From positions 2,759,455 through 2,823,454 of the forward strand of contig JACDOX010000086.1 of NCBI GenBank assembly GCA_014549065.1: 64,000 nt of DNA, read 5' to 3'. The notes beneath the pieces are model-generated. The model saw only the letters and a program-made list of their open reading frames with translations. It did not search any database and was not told the origin of the DNA. The DNA is from Cardinalis cardinalis. Taxonomy: Eukaryota > Chordata > Aves > Passeriformes > Cardinalidae. Shown here in pieces: positions 11,684 to 22,178 of the stretch (position 1 is its first letter; each line of letters starts with the position of its first letter). Made by a program: the position numbers and the translations under genes.

Positions 11684-12486
11684 TTACCAGGTCTCTGCAG
11701 TGCTGGGATGGTCTGACAGGAAACTGCTAGAAAATGGGAAAGCAGCGAGGTCCCAGCGGTAGAAATGAGACAGCTGCTGCTTCTGTTGGGCAGACAGCTC
11801 GCTGAACATCTGCTCTGACAGCCACCTGTAGGTCCACTGCACCTGGCTGTCGGTGAACTCGGGGAGGAGGCTGCCTGCAGGCAGCCCAGCCCGGTGCAGC
11901 AGGTGGCCCAGCTCCTGCCTGAGGAAGCCAAACATCACCACGTAGTCGTACTGCACGAGGCAGGGCCGGCACAGGCTCACCAGCGGTTTCCAAGCTTCAT
12001 GTACCCTTCTGCTGTCCAGGACCTCCTGGACGAAGCTGCTGAAGGATGGGCTGATGCCCATGCCTTGCAGGAAGGTGGCGATCAGCCTGTGGAAAGGGTC
12101 CCTGACAAAGAGCACTTTGGTGTAAGACCCCAGCATGGCCTTTCTCTCCGTCTGGTTGAACTTGCTCAGCCGNGTCTCCTTAGCCTGCAGCCGGCGGTAG
12201 GGGAGCGGCACTGGCAGCGTCACATTTTCCTCCTCCAGCTTCTCCAAAAGCTGATGCCATTCCTCCACCCCTGCTGATGGCACTTGGCAGTACAGGAGGT
12301 CTAGCCTGGTGTTCACCCTCAGGCTCGGGAGCAGGGAGGCTCTCTCGTCCTGGCTGCTCGGCAGCGCAGTGACTCTGCCTGCTCGGCTGCAGAAAGCTCT
12401 CAGCCTCCTCTTCCTGAGCTGCTGGACATGAAGGAACGTGTCCAGTGTCAAAGTGAAGCCCTCCTCTGCCTTGGGGGCCAGGTCAC
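11684..12486 (-). CDS. Sulfotransferase-like exon 2: luminal catalytic-type domain
   Basis: The exon starts after the acceptor ctgtttcccag and reads GT-GAC-CTG... It completes the split Gly codon and continues DLAPKAEEGFTLTLDTFLHV through the whole Sulfotransfer_2-type domain to TGA at 11686-11684. The domain is unbroken over about 800 bp, so the gene is under selection or only recently inactive. Confidence 0.87.
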
Positions 12487-14041
12487 CTGGGAAACAGCAT
12501 TTGGAGATGGGGGTGAGGAAAGAACACGGTGCCTGGAGTCACACCCTGAGCACACAGTGCTGCTGCAGGCTCTTCTCCAGTTATTCCAGCGTGGAAAGGA
12601 TTCAGCGTGGATGAAGTGAGTAAGAGAGAAGAGACCAACCCTGTCTGGCAAAGAGCTTGGCTTTGCTGGGAAATGGGTTTGTGTCCCCATGAACATGTGA
12701 GATTATGGACACTTAGACCCCCCTTTCCCCAAATCATCATGCCTGAGGACTGAGCTAAACCACAGATTTATTCTACAAGCCCAGTCCTCCACTAAATCAT
12801 AATATTTGCTTTTAACTCCTTGCTTGCAGCTGAATATCACAGAGTTGAGTTTACCAAAGAATCAAAAATATTTTGAGAGGCCAGGCCATAGTAAATTGGT
12901 TTGTAGCTACAAATACATGATGTCCTGCAAACCCTTTTGCATCTGTTAATAGGTTAAGATCAGCTACCAAGTATATGTGAGTAAGAGATTGTTCTGAATG
13001 GCTCGGGGTGATTTAGGGACCCAAATGACATCATTTCTTGCATCACTCTCATATGTAAATTTTTTCTCTTGTAGATAAAAAGGCAAAAGCAAATAAAAGG
13101 CAAAAAGCAAAGAGAAGTGAGATGACAAGAAAGCAAATATAAAAGGCAAAAGCAAATACAAGGACTCTATGAGAGCGAGTTTAATTTCTCAAATTTCAGC
13201 TTTGCTTTTTTGTCTTCTTATTTTTGATGTGAAAAGGCCAGAGTGGGTTTGAATGTGGAAGATTAATGCCTGCCTTGTTAGTTTATTTTCTTTAGCAGCA
13301 GCACATCTGCCTCCTCTGCTCAGTGCAGGCATCTGGCAGCCCTGGGGAGACAGTTTGATGGTTTGTTCTGGGTCCTTGGGAAGTTAAATATTTGAGGAGG
13401 CTCTTGTACAGAGCAGCAAAGGTAAAAGCAGAGAAGCACAGTTAAAATTAGGCACAGGACATCAGGAACACAGTGATGCCTGAAGCTATCCCGAGCTGCT
13501 CTTTAACTCACCCAGCCCCAGAATGACAATGTCTGCAAAATCAAGTGATAGCTTTGCCCTGGAATGATGGGAAATGGAGGGGCAGGATGCATTTTTAAGG
13601 CAAGAAATGCAATAATCACCAACGCCCCTACTCCCTCCTGCCCACCCAGCAGCATTTCACAACAAAACAATGAAAGTTTTCATAACGAAAGTTCTGGGAG
13701 TTCCCCCCAGCAGCCTGACACCTGTTTTCCCCACCGCACTTGAAATCAAGGACCCCGCTAAGAACATAAAGCTGCAGGGCCCCACAGCAAAGGGAGAGGG
13801 GAGCCTTAAACACCATGCCAAGGGTGTTTTCTGTCCTGTAGGCATTTGCCCTCCTAGACCCTCTGGAAGAAGCTTCAGGGCACGTCCCCCGGGGCACAGA
13901 AAGGCTGCCGGACCTGCAGAGCCCGGGTGGCCAGGCCTTACCTCCGTGCCTGCGGGCCGGGCTCTGGAGCAGCAGCCTCCAGCCGAGGAAGGCGGCGATG
14001 GCCAGCGCGGCCGAGAGGCCGAGGCGGGGGAGGAAGCGCAT
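11684..14041 (-). CDS. HNK-1-family carbohydrate sulfotransferase-like type II membrane protein
   Basis: Two exons, 14041-13942 and 12486-11684, join in phase (G|GT) to give 300 residues. Residues 1-34 have a short basic tail and a hydrophobic anchor (about 7-26, LGLSAALAIAAFLGWRLLL), the type II Golgi topology of this family. Family landmarks are LLYCQVPSAGVEEW at 97-110 (5' PAPS-binding region), YTKVLFVRDPFHRLIATF at 155-172 (3' PAPS-binding region), CRPCLVQYDYV at 206-216 and YRWDLAAFPF at 276-285. Relatives (CHST8-14) move sulfate from PAPS to Golgi glycans. Here the 5'-motif lysine is Ser104, the C-(S/T)-N-W-K core is VEEWH, and the 3'-motif serine is Ala170, so catalysis is doubtful. 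N-glycosylation sequons lie at N121 and N144. The N at 12173 falls in ACN, so it is Thr in any case. The ATG has a purine at -3. The orthologue among CHSTs is not assigned. Confidence 0.85.
12487..13941 (-). other. Intron of the sulfotransferase-like gene
   Basis: This 1,455-bp intron has GT...AG ends. It contains an A-rich segment at 13076-13160 in which the motif aaaaggcaaaagcaaata occurs twice, about 63 bp apart. No other feature is recognised. Confidence 0.8.
13942..14041 (-). CDS. Sulfotransferase-like exon 1: signal anchor
   Basis: The ATG is at 14041-14039 and the exon encodes MRFLPRLGLSAALAIAAFLG and the rest of a membrane anchor, 33 codons plus one base. The donor is GTAAGG at 13941. 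The reading frame beyond the donor has no family similarity, which supports splicing here. Confidence 0.82.
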
Positions 14042-14112
14042 TTCTGGGGTGTGTTGGGTGCCGAGCGCCGCTGAGCCGCTCGGGACCCGAGGGAAGGGTG
14101 TCGGGGAACCTC

Positions 14113-14132
14113 GTGTGTTTACTTAAACACAC
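14113..14132. promoter_or_regulatory. Perfect palindrome with paired forkhead-like sites
   Basis: GTGTGTTTA-CT-TAAACACAC has perfect 9-bp arms around a 2-bp spacer, about 72 bp upstream of the ATG. The plus strand contains TGTTTAC, a forkhead-type core; the opposite arm carries the related TAAACA. Protein binding is inferred. Confidence 0.6.
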
Positions 14133-14235
14133 CCAGCCGGAGCTGGGTTAAAGTACTGTTTGGGCAGCGGCTCGGCGCAGGGAAACGGCCTGAGGCACAG
14201 CAGGTGCCGCCTGCCTGCGCTCACAGCGTGTGAGA

Positions 14236-17200
14236 TTTTGAGGCAGAATCTGCCTTGTTATTCAGAGTCGGTGCCATGCCAGGTGGCAGTGGTGTGAGGA
14301 ACAGGTCCTGCATCCCCACTCTGTGCAGGCAAAGATGTCCCTGATCCCCTGACACTCCCAATTCTCGCTGCTTTTGGTACCGAGGGAGGGAGGCACCACT
14401 GGGGAACGGTGCTGTGGGGAGCAGCCGGGACTGGGACTGGGGCTGAGCAAGCGGGTGCTGGGCCACGGCTCCTGCCTCGGTGCTGCTGGGGCTCTTTTCA
14501 GCTAGCAGCTGTGGCAGGGGAGGTGACAGTGTCATGTGGCAGGTCGATGATGAGCCACGGACTGGAAGTGCTGAACTGTTTGTGTCCTTCTGCTGTTTNC
14601 AGCGGGCAGTGCAGGGGCCCCACGATACAAAGCAAGGGGGTGAGCTCCCGCGCCGGCAGCCAGACGCGCTGCTCCCTCCTTTCGTCCAGGACCCACCCCG
14701 TGGGATGGAAAGCCACCAGCAGCTCTTGAGGGCTGTGCCACGGGAGGATTTGCTCTCCTCCGAGGCTTTCCCAGCAGAGGGTGCTCTGTGTCCGACGAAG
14801 CCCTGCCCTGCCCTGCCCTGCCCTGCCCGCCGCTGGGGGAGGCGAGGGACGCGGGCTCTGCCCTGCCCGTCCGCGCTGCGGCTTCGCGGATCAAGCTCAC
14901 AGCTGCCCTGGCCTCATTTGTGTCTTTTACTGCCTTTCTGCAGCGAGGAGGAGATGTTCCCTCCAGGTCTTGTGGCCAGACCCTGCTGCAGGTGTCCCTG
15001 CAGCTAAATCTGGGAGAATCCCGGTGCAGCCAGAGCTGGGGATGTTCGGGATGGGTGTGAATGGCCGTAATTTGGTTCTACATTTCGGCAGGGACTGTCC
15101 CAACCACAACCCCAGCGAGCAGCTGCAAAGGGTAGGGAGAAATGCAGCTGATTTCTATTTTACAGTCACGAAGTGAAAGCAAAGAGGCATTCTGTCTGGG
15201 GGGCAGAAAGAAATAGTGGGAAACCCCCTTTGCTTTGCATTGCAAGGAAACTGAACGTCCCAAGTTACATCGGGATTTCATCTCTCATTGCTCTAACTTG
15301 TATCTGCCATTTAAATTGTGATTTTTAATTTTTTTTTAATTTTTTTTTCTGAAAAGTTTTCTCAAGTGTCTGTAGACACGTACTGAAACTCACTGCTGGG
15401 CTTGGGCTTCCCCTGTTTGCCTTCCATTCACCACTTAGCAACAGCCAGCAAGGCTGAGACTGCAGTTCTTGAGCTGAAAGGCTTCCTGCTATACACTTGT
15501 AGGGAGCCAGCAGCCTTTTTGGGCACAGGGGCTGAGTCAGGTGTGGAAATGCATTCACATCCTACTATTTAATGCAATTGCACAAGGGAATTAGTTTGGG
15601 AATTCATATGAAGCTGCCTGTAATTTAGGAAAACCCTCACTGCCATGAATGCGAGAAAAAGCNATTTTCTTTTTCTTTACACCAGCAGTAGGATTGCTTG
15701 AATAAGGATTTCCAGATTTTTTTCCCACCAGTATCTTGAACAACATTGCCTTGGGCTCCCTTTTTCTCCTCACAGGACGCACACCCTTCGGAGATATAGG
15801 TTAATAAACATCCTCCTCTTCAGCCTTCCCGCATTCCTCCCACTTCCAAATTTTGCAAAGTATTGTTTTGTGTGGCCATGACCCGTGGGCACTGATGTGA
15901 GGGTTCCCCCCCTTGTTCCTCCTCATGCCTGCCTTGTGGGAATGTGAACTTTGCAAAGTGATGGCCTGCCTCGTTTGGCAAGGGATGTTTTTACACTGCN
16001 AAGAAAGGAAGAGCAAGAGTAGAGAGGAAGCCTTCTTATCCTTCTTCTTGTTTGGAAACTTGCATATGACATCTGTGTTTTGCAAGCAACTTCAGGCCAG
16101 TCTCTCAGCAGAAATGTGGGAGCAGCTGGAGAAGGAGCAAAGTTCCCAGCTTCCAGAGCACCGTGTAACGTGGAAAGTCTCTGGTCTTTGGGAAGGATGG
16201 TCCTGAGAGCAGGGCTGCTGGCTGGGGATGCATTGCACTGAGTGGACAAGGATTCCTTGAAAGCAACCCAAAAAGTCAAGCGTGGGAGTTGGTATTTGTG
16301 AATAAACTGGGGTTTCTGCAAGTGGCCTCTTTTCCATCATATCTCTGGGTTCCCAGAGCTCCTCTCTGTGCCTGTGGAGAACCCTGGCTGCCCAGCTTGC
16401 TTTGAGGGTGAAGCACACACCCCATCACCCACCCACAGGGCTATCGTACTCTCAGGGATGAGGTTTAGCCCTTCAGTGCATGAGCTGGCTCAGCTCCTTC
16501 AGTCTTATGGTCATTTCTAAATTTGGCCAACTCAGCTGCTTTCTGGTGGGATTTGGGATTTTCTTCACTCTAGCTCCTGCCAGATGTGGGTGAGCCAATC
16601 TGCCCAGCACCCTGAGTCCATCTCCATCTCCTCCCGTGCTTGCATTCAGCACTGCCACTATTAGAAGTGGATTTGGAAAGTGGGCATTTGTCCTGGTGCG
16701 TTGCACAAGGAGCACCAGGCTGGCTTTGGGCAGGCAGGGAGAAGCCAAAGGCCACAGGGACTGCCCCACGCAGCAGCATCCTGGGACTGAGCAGCACTGG
16801 ACCAGAAATAGTTCTGCAGTGTGGAAAGGAAGGGAAAGCAAGTTCCCATTGCACCCAAGGAGTGGAGCAGGTAGGACAATGTTTGGAGTGGTTGTACAAC
16901 TCTGGCNCTTCCTGTTTTCCTGCGGGCAGGAGCTGTGATTGTCACTTCTTATTCAGCTCCTCATCCTGGGAGGAAGACAGCATCGGGCTGTCCAGGGGCA
17001 GCAGGATGTTTATGTGGCAGGCTGAGTCAAGGTGCTGCTTTTAATACACCCCAGAGCAGAGTCATTGGGGGAAATGTACATTTTAGATTTCTTCTTTTTT
17101 TTTTTTCTAAAGGCTCATGAACATCCAAAGTGCTTTGCAATTGCCATCGAGCTGTGTGGCCGAGTGCCAGCTGAGTGTCATTGTTTTCTAAGGCTATTAC

Positions 17201-17585
17201 ACAAGGATTTCACAGGGTGCCATGAACTACTGGTAATTTAGGGAGGATTCGTCTAATTAGTGATGCTGTATTGAGAGGCTTTGCTTAATTACTCCATAAG
17301 CTGTTAAAGTTTGCATTGTCTCAGCCAGGCCCACATCAACCAGAGCTCCTAGCGGTGGTGGGGAGAGGATGAGGCAGCCATGCAGCCATGTGCCCATCCA
17401 GAGGAGCCCTCTCTCCTTGCTTTATTAAGAATAAGCACATTTCCCTGGAAGGCGGGACCAAGGGACTCAATATTTTAAAAAATATGGGGATTGCAGCCAT
17501 ATCTCTCTGCAGTAGCAGATGGGAATACCATGGGGAAAAGTAGCTTGTGTCTGGATCTATGTGTGCAGGGGAGGAATGCTCATGG
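14236..17585. other. Gene-free stretch upstream of the sulfotransferase-like gene
   Basis: A second GC/CpG-rich patch lies at about 14640-14900 and includes a short (CCCTG)n run near 14800-14826. From 17100 to 17340 there is an AT-rich block with two TAATTA cores. No coding exon is recognised on either strand. Confidence 0.6.
14800..14827 (+). repeat. (CCCTG)n short tandem repeat
   Basis: About five copies of a CCCTG/CCTGC pentamer lie within a GC-rich patch. Confidence 0.85.
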
Positions 17586-17589
17586 GACT

Positions 17590-18015
17590 AGTGGCCATCA
17601 CATCCATCCCATTGCCTCCATCCCATCCCATCCCCTGCCATGGGACCAGCAGCCATGGATCCCATTGCCTCCATCCCATCNNNNNNNNNNNNNNNNNNNN
17701 NNNNNNNNNNNNNNNNNNNNNNNNNNNNNNNNNNNNNNNNNNNNNNNNNNNNNNNNNNNNNNNNNGGACCAGCAGCCATGGATCCCATTGCCTCCATCCC
17801 ATCCCCTGCCATGGGACCAGCAGCCATCCATCCCATTGCCTCCGTCCCATCCCCTGCCATGGGACCAGCAGCCATCCATCCCATTGCCTCCGTCCCATCC
17901 CCTGCCATGGACCAGCAGCCATGGATCCCATTGCCTCCATCCCATCCCCTGCCATGGACCAGCAGCCATCCATCCCATTGCCTCCATCCCATCCCCTGCC
18001 ATGGACCAGCAGCCA
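17590..18015 (+). repeat. 47/48-bp minisatellite with internal assembly gap
   Basis: Landmark ggacc occurs at 17643, 17766, 17814, 17862, 17909, 17956 and 18003. Successive units are 48, 48, 47, 47 and 47 bp; the one-base change is GGGACC versus GGACC after CCAT. Each unit contains cccattgcctccatccc-like and ccctgccatgg-like segments. Positions 17681-17765 are 85 N, and the repeat lies on both sides, so the true copy number is unknown. Open frames across it are repeat artefacts. Confidence 0.95.
17681..17765. other. Assembly gap (85 N)
   Basis: This run of 85 unknown bases sits inside the minisatellite. The real length is probably not 85. Confidence 0.98.
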
Positions 18016-20050
18016 TCACTCCTGTCCTCATGGAGCATCTCCTCATGGAGCTTTGTGGTGCCACCTGAGCAGCACAGGATCTTTTACCACTGAGTGTTTC
18101 TCCAACCAGATCTCAGCCTTGCTTTGTGTCCCAAGCTCCTCCTGGCCTTCCTCTCTCTTTAGTGCTGCATGGGATAAACCCAGAGTGCTCCCAGACAAGC
18201 CAGGCAGTGCCTGTGCATGTATGGTATTTTGGAAAATCTAGTCCTTCAGCTTGTCTTTCTCATTTGTTTTTTAATGTGAATTTTGTTTCATGCAGACAGC
18301 TCTGATCTTTGGACTGTTCTTCCCTTTGGGACCCAAGTAAGAGAGAGATCCTGAAAGAGCCCTCGGGAGCCACTTATCCACCCCACCAACATGGAGACAA
18401 AGCCTCTGCTCGGCCCCCAACTTCACAGAGGTGGGAGAGTTTTACTTGGGTGGCCTCAGCCACATTGCTGGGGGCAGCACAGAGGAGATTGGGGTCTGAA
18501 ACATCCCAAAATCTCCTGAAAAAGAGCTGCTGGTGGTGAAAAAGAGGGTGGCGGGAAGAAAACCTCTGTTGTAAAACAACACTCGCTGGAACCAGACTTT
18601 GATCTCCTGCTGTGGTCCCTGATGGAAAAGGGAGGTATGGACTGGGAGGAGATGGGCAAAGGAAGAGGGGATCTCCTGGGATTTGGGGTTGTGTCTCTCA
18701 TGTGTCCTNTTTTCCTGAGCCACAACTCTCTCACTGCAAAATGGCTTCCCCAGGCTTCACACCCTGTGCCTGCCCTGTTTTGTGAGAGAGAAACACTTTT
18801 GGTTTGTTTACAGCAGCATTTTCCCCTTTTTGTGTCATTTTTTGTGCTGCTGCCTGATCAGGTGAGGAAAGCTCTCACCCGTGTCTGTTGCTGGGCTCAG
18901 GGGAATGGATTCTCAGGCAGCTTTTGACCCCAAACTGGCATTTTGCTGATGCTGCTGAAAGCTGAATTTGTCTGAGGGTGCACCCAGACATCTGCTCACT
19001 GTTCCTGGCCTCTCCCAAGGGAGTGCTGCCCCATGACACTGCAGGCTATCACGTTTTCTTGGTTGCTGGTTGTTTGATTATTCATACAGCAACTCTTTAA
19101 ATATTCAGAGATCTCTTGACTGGTTTTTCAGTGACTTGTGGAGGAGGAGGTGGTGGCATGGCTCGCTGGGGCCACCTCCACACCTGGTTTAGTAGGAGGC
19201 TATTTCTGATGAGTGATGTTTTCGGGAACTCTGGAGCCCACGGCCCTGACTCCAGACCAGAAGTGGCAGGGGGAAAAGGATTTAAGGTCTGTTTGTTTTA
19301 CTTTTTTGTCCAGACAATAAGCCAGCAAATACTCCCAGAATGTTTATATTTGGATAAGGCCGCTCGTGTCCTGTGAAAGGAAAATGACACATCTACTACT
19401 TCTCCTGGGGAGAAATGGTGTGGGACAAATGGACTCCTGGTGTGGCTGCCAGAAGCCTCTTGATGCCACTTCTGGGATGTGTGGGATGGCCTTGGCACTG
19501 TGGTCCAGACGGGGAGAGCATGGCAGGGGCACAAATGCCTGTTTTTTCTCAGTTGGTGGCGTTAGTTTGGGGCCAGATGCACAGAAGGGCAGAGCTTGGT
19601 CCCCTGTGCCAGCCCCACGTTGCTGTGTTCTTCTCTCCAATGGGATGTGGGGCTGGGGACGCTGTCAGGTGGCCTCATCAGACTTCCCATCCAACAAGTT
19701 GTTTTTGGAGTCTGTGGGATGTGAACCACAAACTGGAATTCTGCTTTCCTGTTTTCCCCAGGAGCTCAGCCCCTCCTGGCATGGCACTGCATGGGGGAAA
19801 GACAGGGGGCATCCAGGTTTGGCTGCAGGGCTTTGGGCTGGCTCTGCTCAGCTCCCACCACCCCTAAGCAGGACATGAGGGGCTTGACCCCCCAGGACAC
19901 CCAGCTGGTCGTGCCTGTGTCCCCCCATCTGTTCTGGCTCTCTCACAGCTTCCTGCCATGAATGGGGTTTAGCAGCTGCAAACAGGACTGACAGCAGCTC
20001 CTGGACAGAGCCAGTGAGGATCAGTGTGCAGCCCCATCCTGGGACTGGCA
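18016..20050. other. Gene-free intergenic stretch
   Basis: No exon, known repeat or RNA gene is recognised between the two minisatellites. Confidence 0.55.
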
Positions 20051-20055
20051 GAGCC

Positions 20056-20443
20056 CCCTGCCTCGCCATGAGCCTTGTCTGAGCACAAGTGAGCACAGGA
20101 TTCATTTGGGGTACACCACACACCCCTGCCTCACCATGAGCCTTGTCTGAGCACAAGTGAGCACAGGATTCATTTGGGGTACACCACACACCCCTGCCTC
20201 ACCATGAGCCTTGTCTGAGCACAAGTGAGCACAGGATTCATTTGGGGTACACCACACACCCCTGCCTCACCATGAGCCTTGTCTGAGCACAGGATTCACT
20301 TGGGGTACACCACACACCCCTGCCTCGCCATGGCCCTTGTCTGAGCACAGGATTCACTTGGGGTACACCACACACCCCTGCCTCACCATGGCCCTTGTCT
20401 GAGCACAAGGGAGCACAGGATTCACTTGGGGTACACCACACAC
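20056..20443 (+). repeat. 68/58-bp minisatellite
   Basis: The landmark ttca(t/c)ttggggtacaccac starts at 20101, 20169, 20237, 20295, 20353 and 20421. Spacings are therefore 68, 68, 58, 58 and 68 bp. Short units lack a 10-bp piece that is itself a near-direct repeat (gagcacaagt versus gagcacagga). Units differ by few substitutions, so expansion is recent. Confidence 0.95.
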
Positions 20444-22070
20444 AGCATCCCCCTTGTCCTGAGGTTGGATCTTATGGATTTTGGAGCCTCTTGTCATTGT
20501 CCAGCTGCAAGGAGCTGAGGGATGCTCTGCCCTCATCTCCTCTCCTGCAAACCAAACATATACCTGAGGTGTTTTCACAGGAGATGAGCAGCCCATCATG
20601 ACCCATTATCACAACATGAAGGTTCCAAAAATTACCCCATAACAGTTTTCTCTTTTTTTTTTTTTTATTTGTTAAACCACTCCCTTGCAGAAAGCACCAC
20701 CTGCTCGTCCCATAGGGAGAGGTCAGGCAGGGGGAAGAATAAGTGAACTCGAGGCACTATGGCCCTGCTGCAACAGGTCAGGTCAGGGAAGAGGAATTTT
20801 CTTGGCTCACAGAGCCTTGGCAGCTCCTGGGGAGGCTCTGCTGACTTCACCCTGGGACAGGTGCTGTGAGAAAGTGCCAGGAACTCACAGCTCCACTGCA
20901 GTCTGTGACTCCAGCTGGGTCCAACACCCCCTTTCTTGGTGTCAAAATTGGTCAGAATTTTTTTTTTCATTTCCTCAGGGTTATTTTTTACCTAAAAGTG
21001 AAGAAAAGAGAAACTTTTCTTCCTATTTTTCCCCCAGAGCTTTTGGAAGAAGTAAGAGGGAAGGGGACTTTTCTCCTTCATTCAAAGTTGGTAAATGCAG
21101 CCAAAACTTGCCTTCTCCTCCTCCAATTATTTTACTTCTATTAGTAAATCTTTCCTGTCTGTAAATTGGGCATTTCTGCATTTATTTTCATTCTGTGGAA
21201 ATAACCAGTCCCCAGCCACTCCTCTCTGATGTTTGTCTCCCCGTACATGTTTAGGTTCATTTGATTCAAAAATTTCCAAACAGGCTGGAGACAAGAGAAG
21301 CAGCTTTTTATCACCTGCAGCACCATGTTTCTGCAGAACAAAAACATGATGTAATGAATGAAAAGGCCTGGAAACGCTGAAAAACCACTGGAGAAGAAAA
21401 AAAATTGCAAATGAGGAAATTGCCATCATTTCACACACAGCCACAATTAAAGAAGCAGCAGATCTGGGAGTTTTGGTCTGAAAAAGCCCAAAAGATTTCA
21501 GCTCCACTTCCTTGTCCAAGGCTTAAAATGCAGCAGCTGTTAAAAGTCATGCTCTGGTGCTCCACCTGCCCCGAGTGCTGAATTTAAAAGCAGGCAATGA
21601 AACCCTGAGCTGACAGGCCAGGAAAGCCATGGAATGGAGGAACAGGGATCTCTGTGCCTGAAGGAAGGACCCAGGAGGGGTGAGCACCTCTTTCACCCCA
21701 GCAGCCTTCTGACTCTACGAGCCTTCATCTTCCCCTACACCAGTTTCCTGGGAATGCAAGGTGTGGGAACAAATTGCATTTTGGGAGCCCTTTGGAAACA
21801 GATTTCAGCTGCACCATTGCTAACTCTTGCCTAAGACCTGGCAGCAGGGTTTGCCTTTGGGAGCTTCTGACCCCAGCTGGTTGTTGCATCCTGGTTGAGC
21901 ATCCTCTGCTCATTCTCCTGATGAAGATGGAGAAGGAGACAAAGATGAATGATGGAGAGGTGGCTCCCTTGGGTAAAACACCCCTCAGGCAGGCATGCAT
22001 CACTTGCTTCAGCCTCTGAGGGAGGGCAGTTCAGCAGGGAAGAGGTGGGAAGGTTCTGTAGAATCCATGC
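20444..22070. other. Gene-free intergenic stretch
   Basis: There is a T-rich run near 20651-20666. No exon or element is recognised. Confidence 0.5.
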
Positions 22071-22071
22071 C

Positions 22072-22178
22072 ATGTGGATGTGACCCTTAGGGACATGGCT
22101 TAGTGGTGGCCTTGGCAGTGGCAGATCAATTGTTGGACTCAATGATCTTAGAGGACTTTTTCAACATAGATGATTGAA
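22072..22178 (+). mobile_element. CR1 LINE 3' end fragment
   Basis: The order gatgtga-cccttagggacatggcttagtggtgg, ttggactcaatgatcttagagga and ttttcaacatagatgatt follows the 3' terminal region of avian CR1 elements. It is 5'-truncated, as is typical of CR1, and has several substitutions, so it is old. Confidence 0.8.

Larger units (their letters stand above)
13880..14235 (-). promoter_or_regulatory. CpG-rich promoter of the sulfotransferase-like gene
   Basis: CpG density rises sharply over the first exon and just upstream (for example gcggcgatggccagcgcggc and gccgagcgccgctgagccg), in contrast with the CpG-poor flanks. No clear TATA box is seen on the minus strand, which fits a CpG-island promoter. 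The transcription start is not determined. Confidence 0.65.

Noticed and set aside
13628..14041. Minus-strand frame of 137 codons as a complete small protein or SRD5A2 exon 1
   Set aside because: Only the first 33 codons are exon-like; GTAAGG follows at 13941 and the phase fits the downstream sulfotransferase exon. The residues do not resemble the SRD5A2 N-terminus, and SRD5A2 is expected on the far side of XDH.
17590..18241. Plus- and minus-strand open frames over the 47/48-bp repeat
   Set aside because: They are repeat translations. The 47-bp units shift the frame and the N gap was translated as X.
20056..20443. CRISPR-like array
   Set aside because: Units are contiguous tandem repeats with no unique spacers, in a vertebrate genome.
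19848..20599. Repeated Cys-containing peptides on the minus strand
   Set aside because: They arise from the 68/58-bp minisatellite; there is no splice context or family match.
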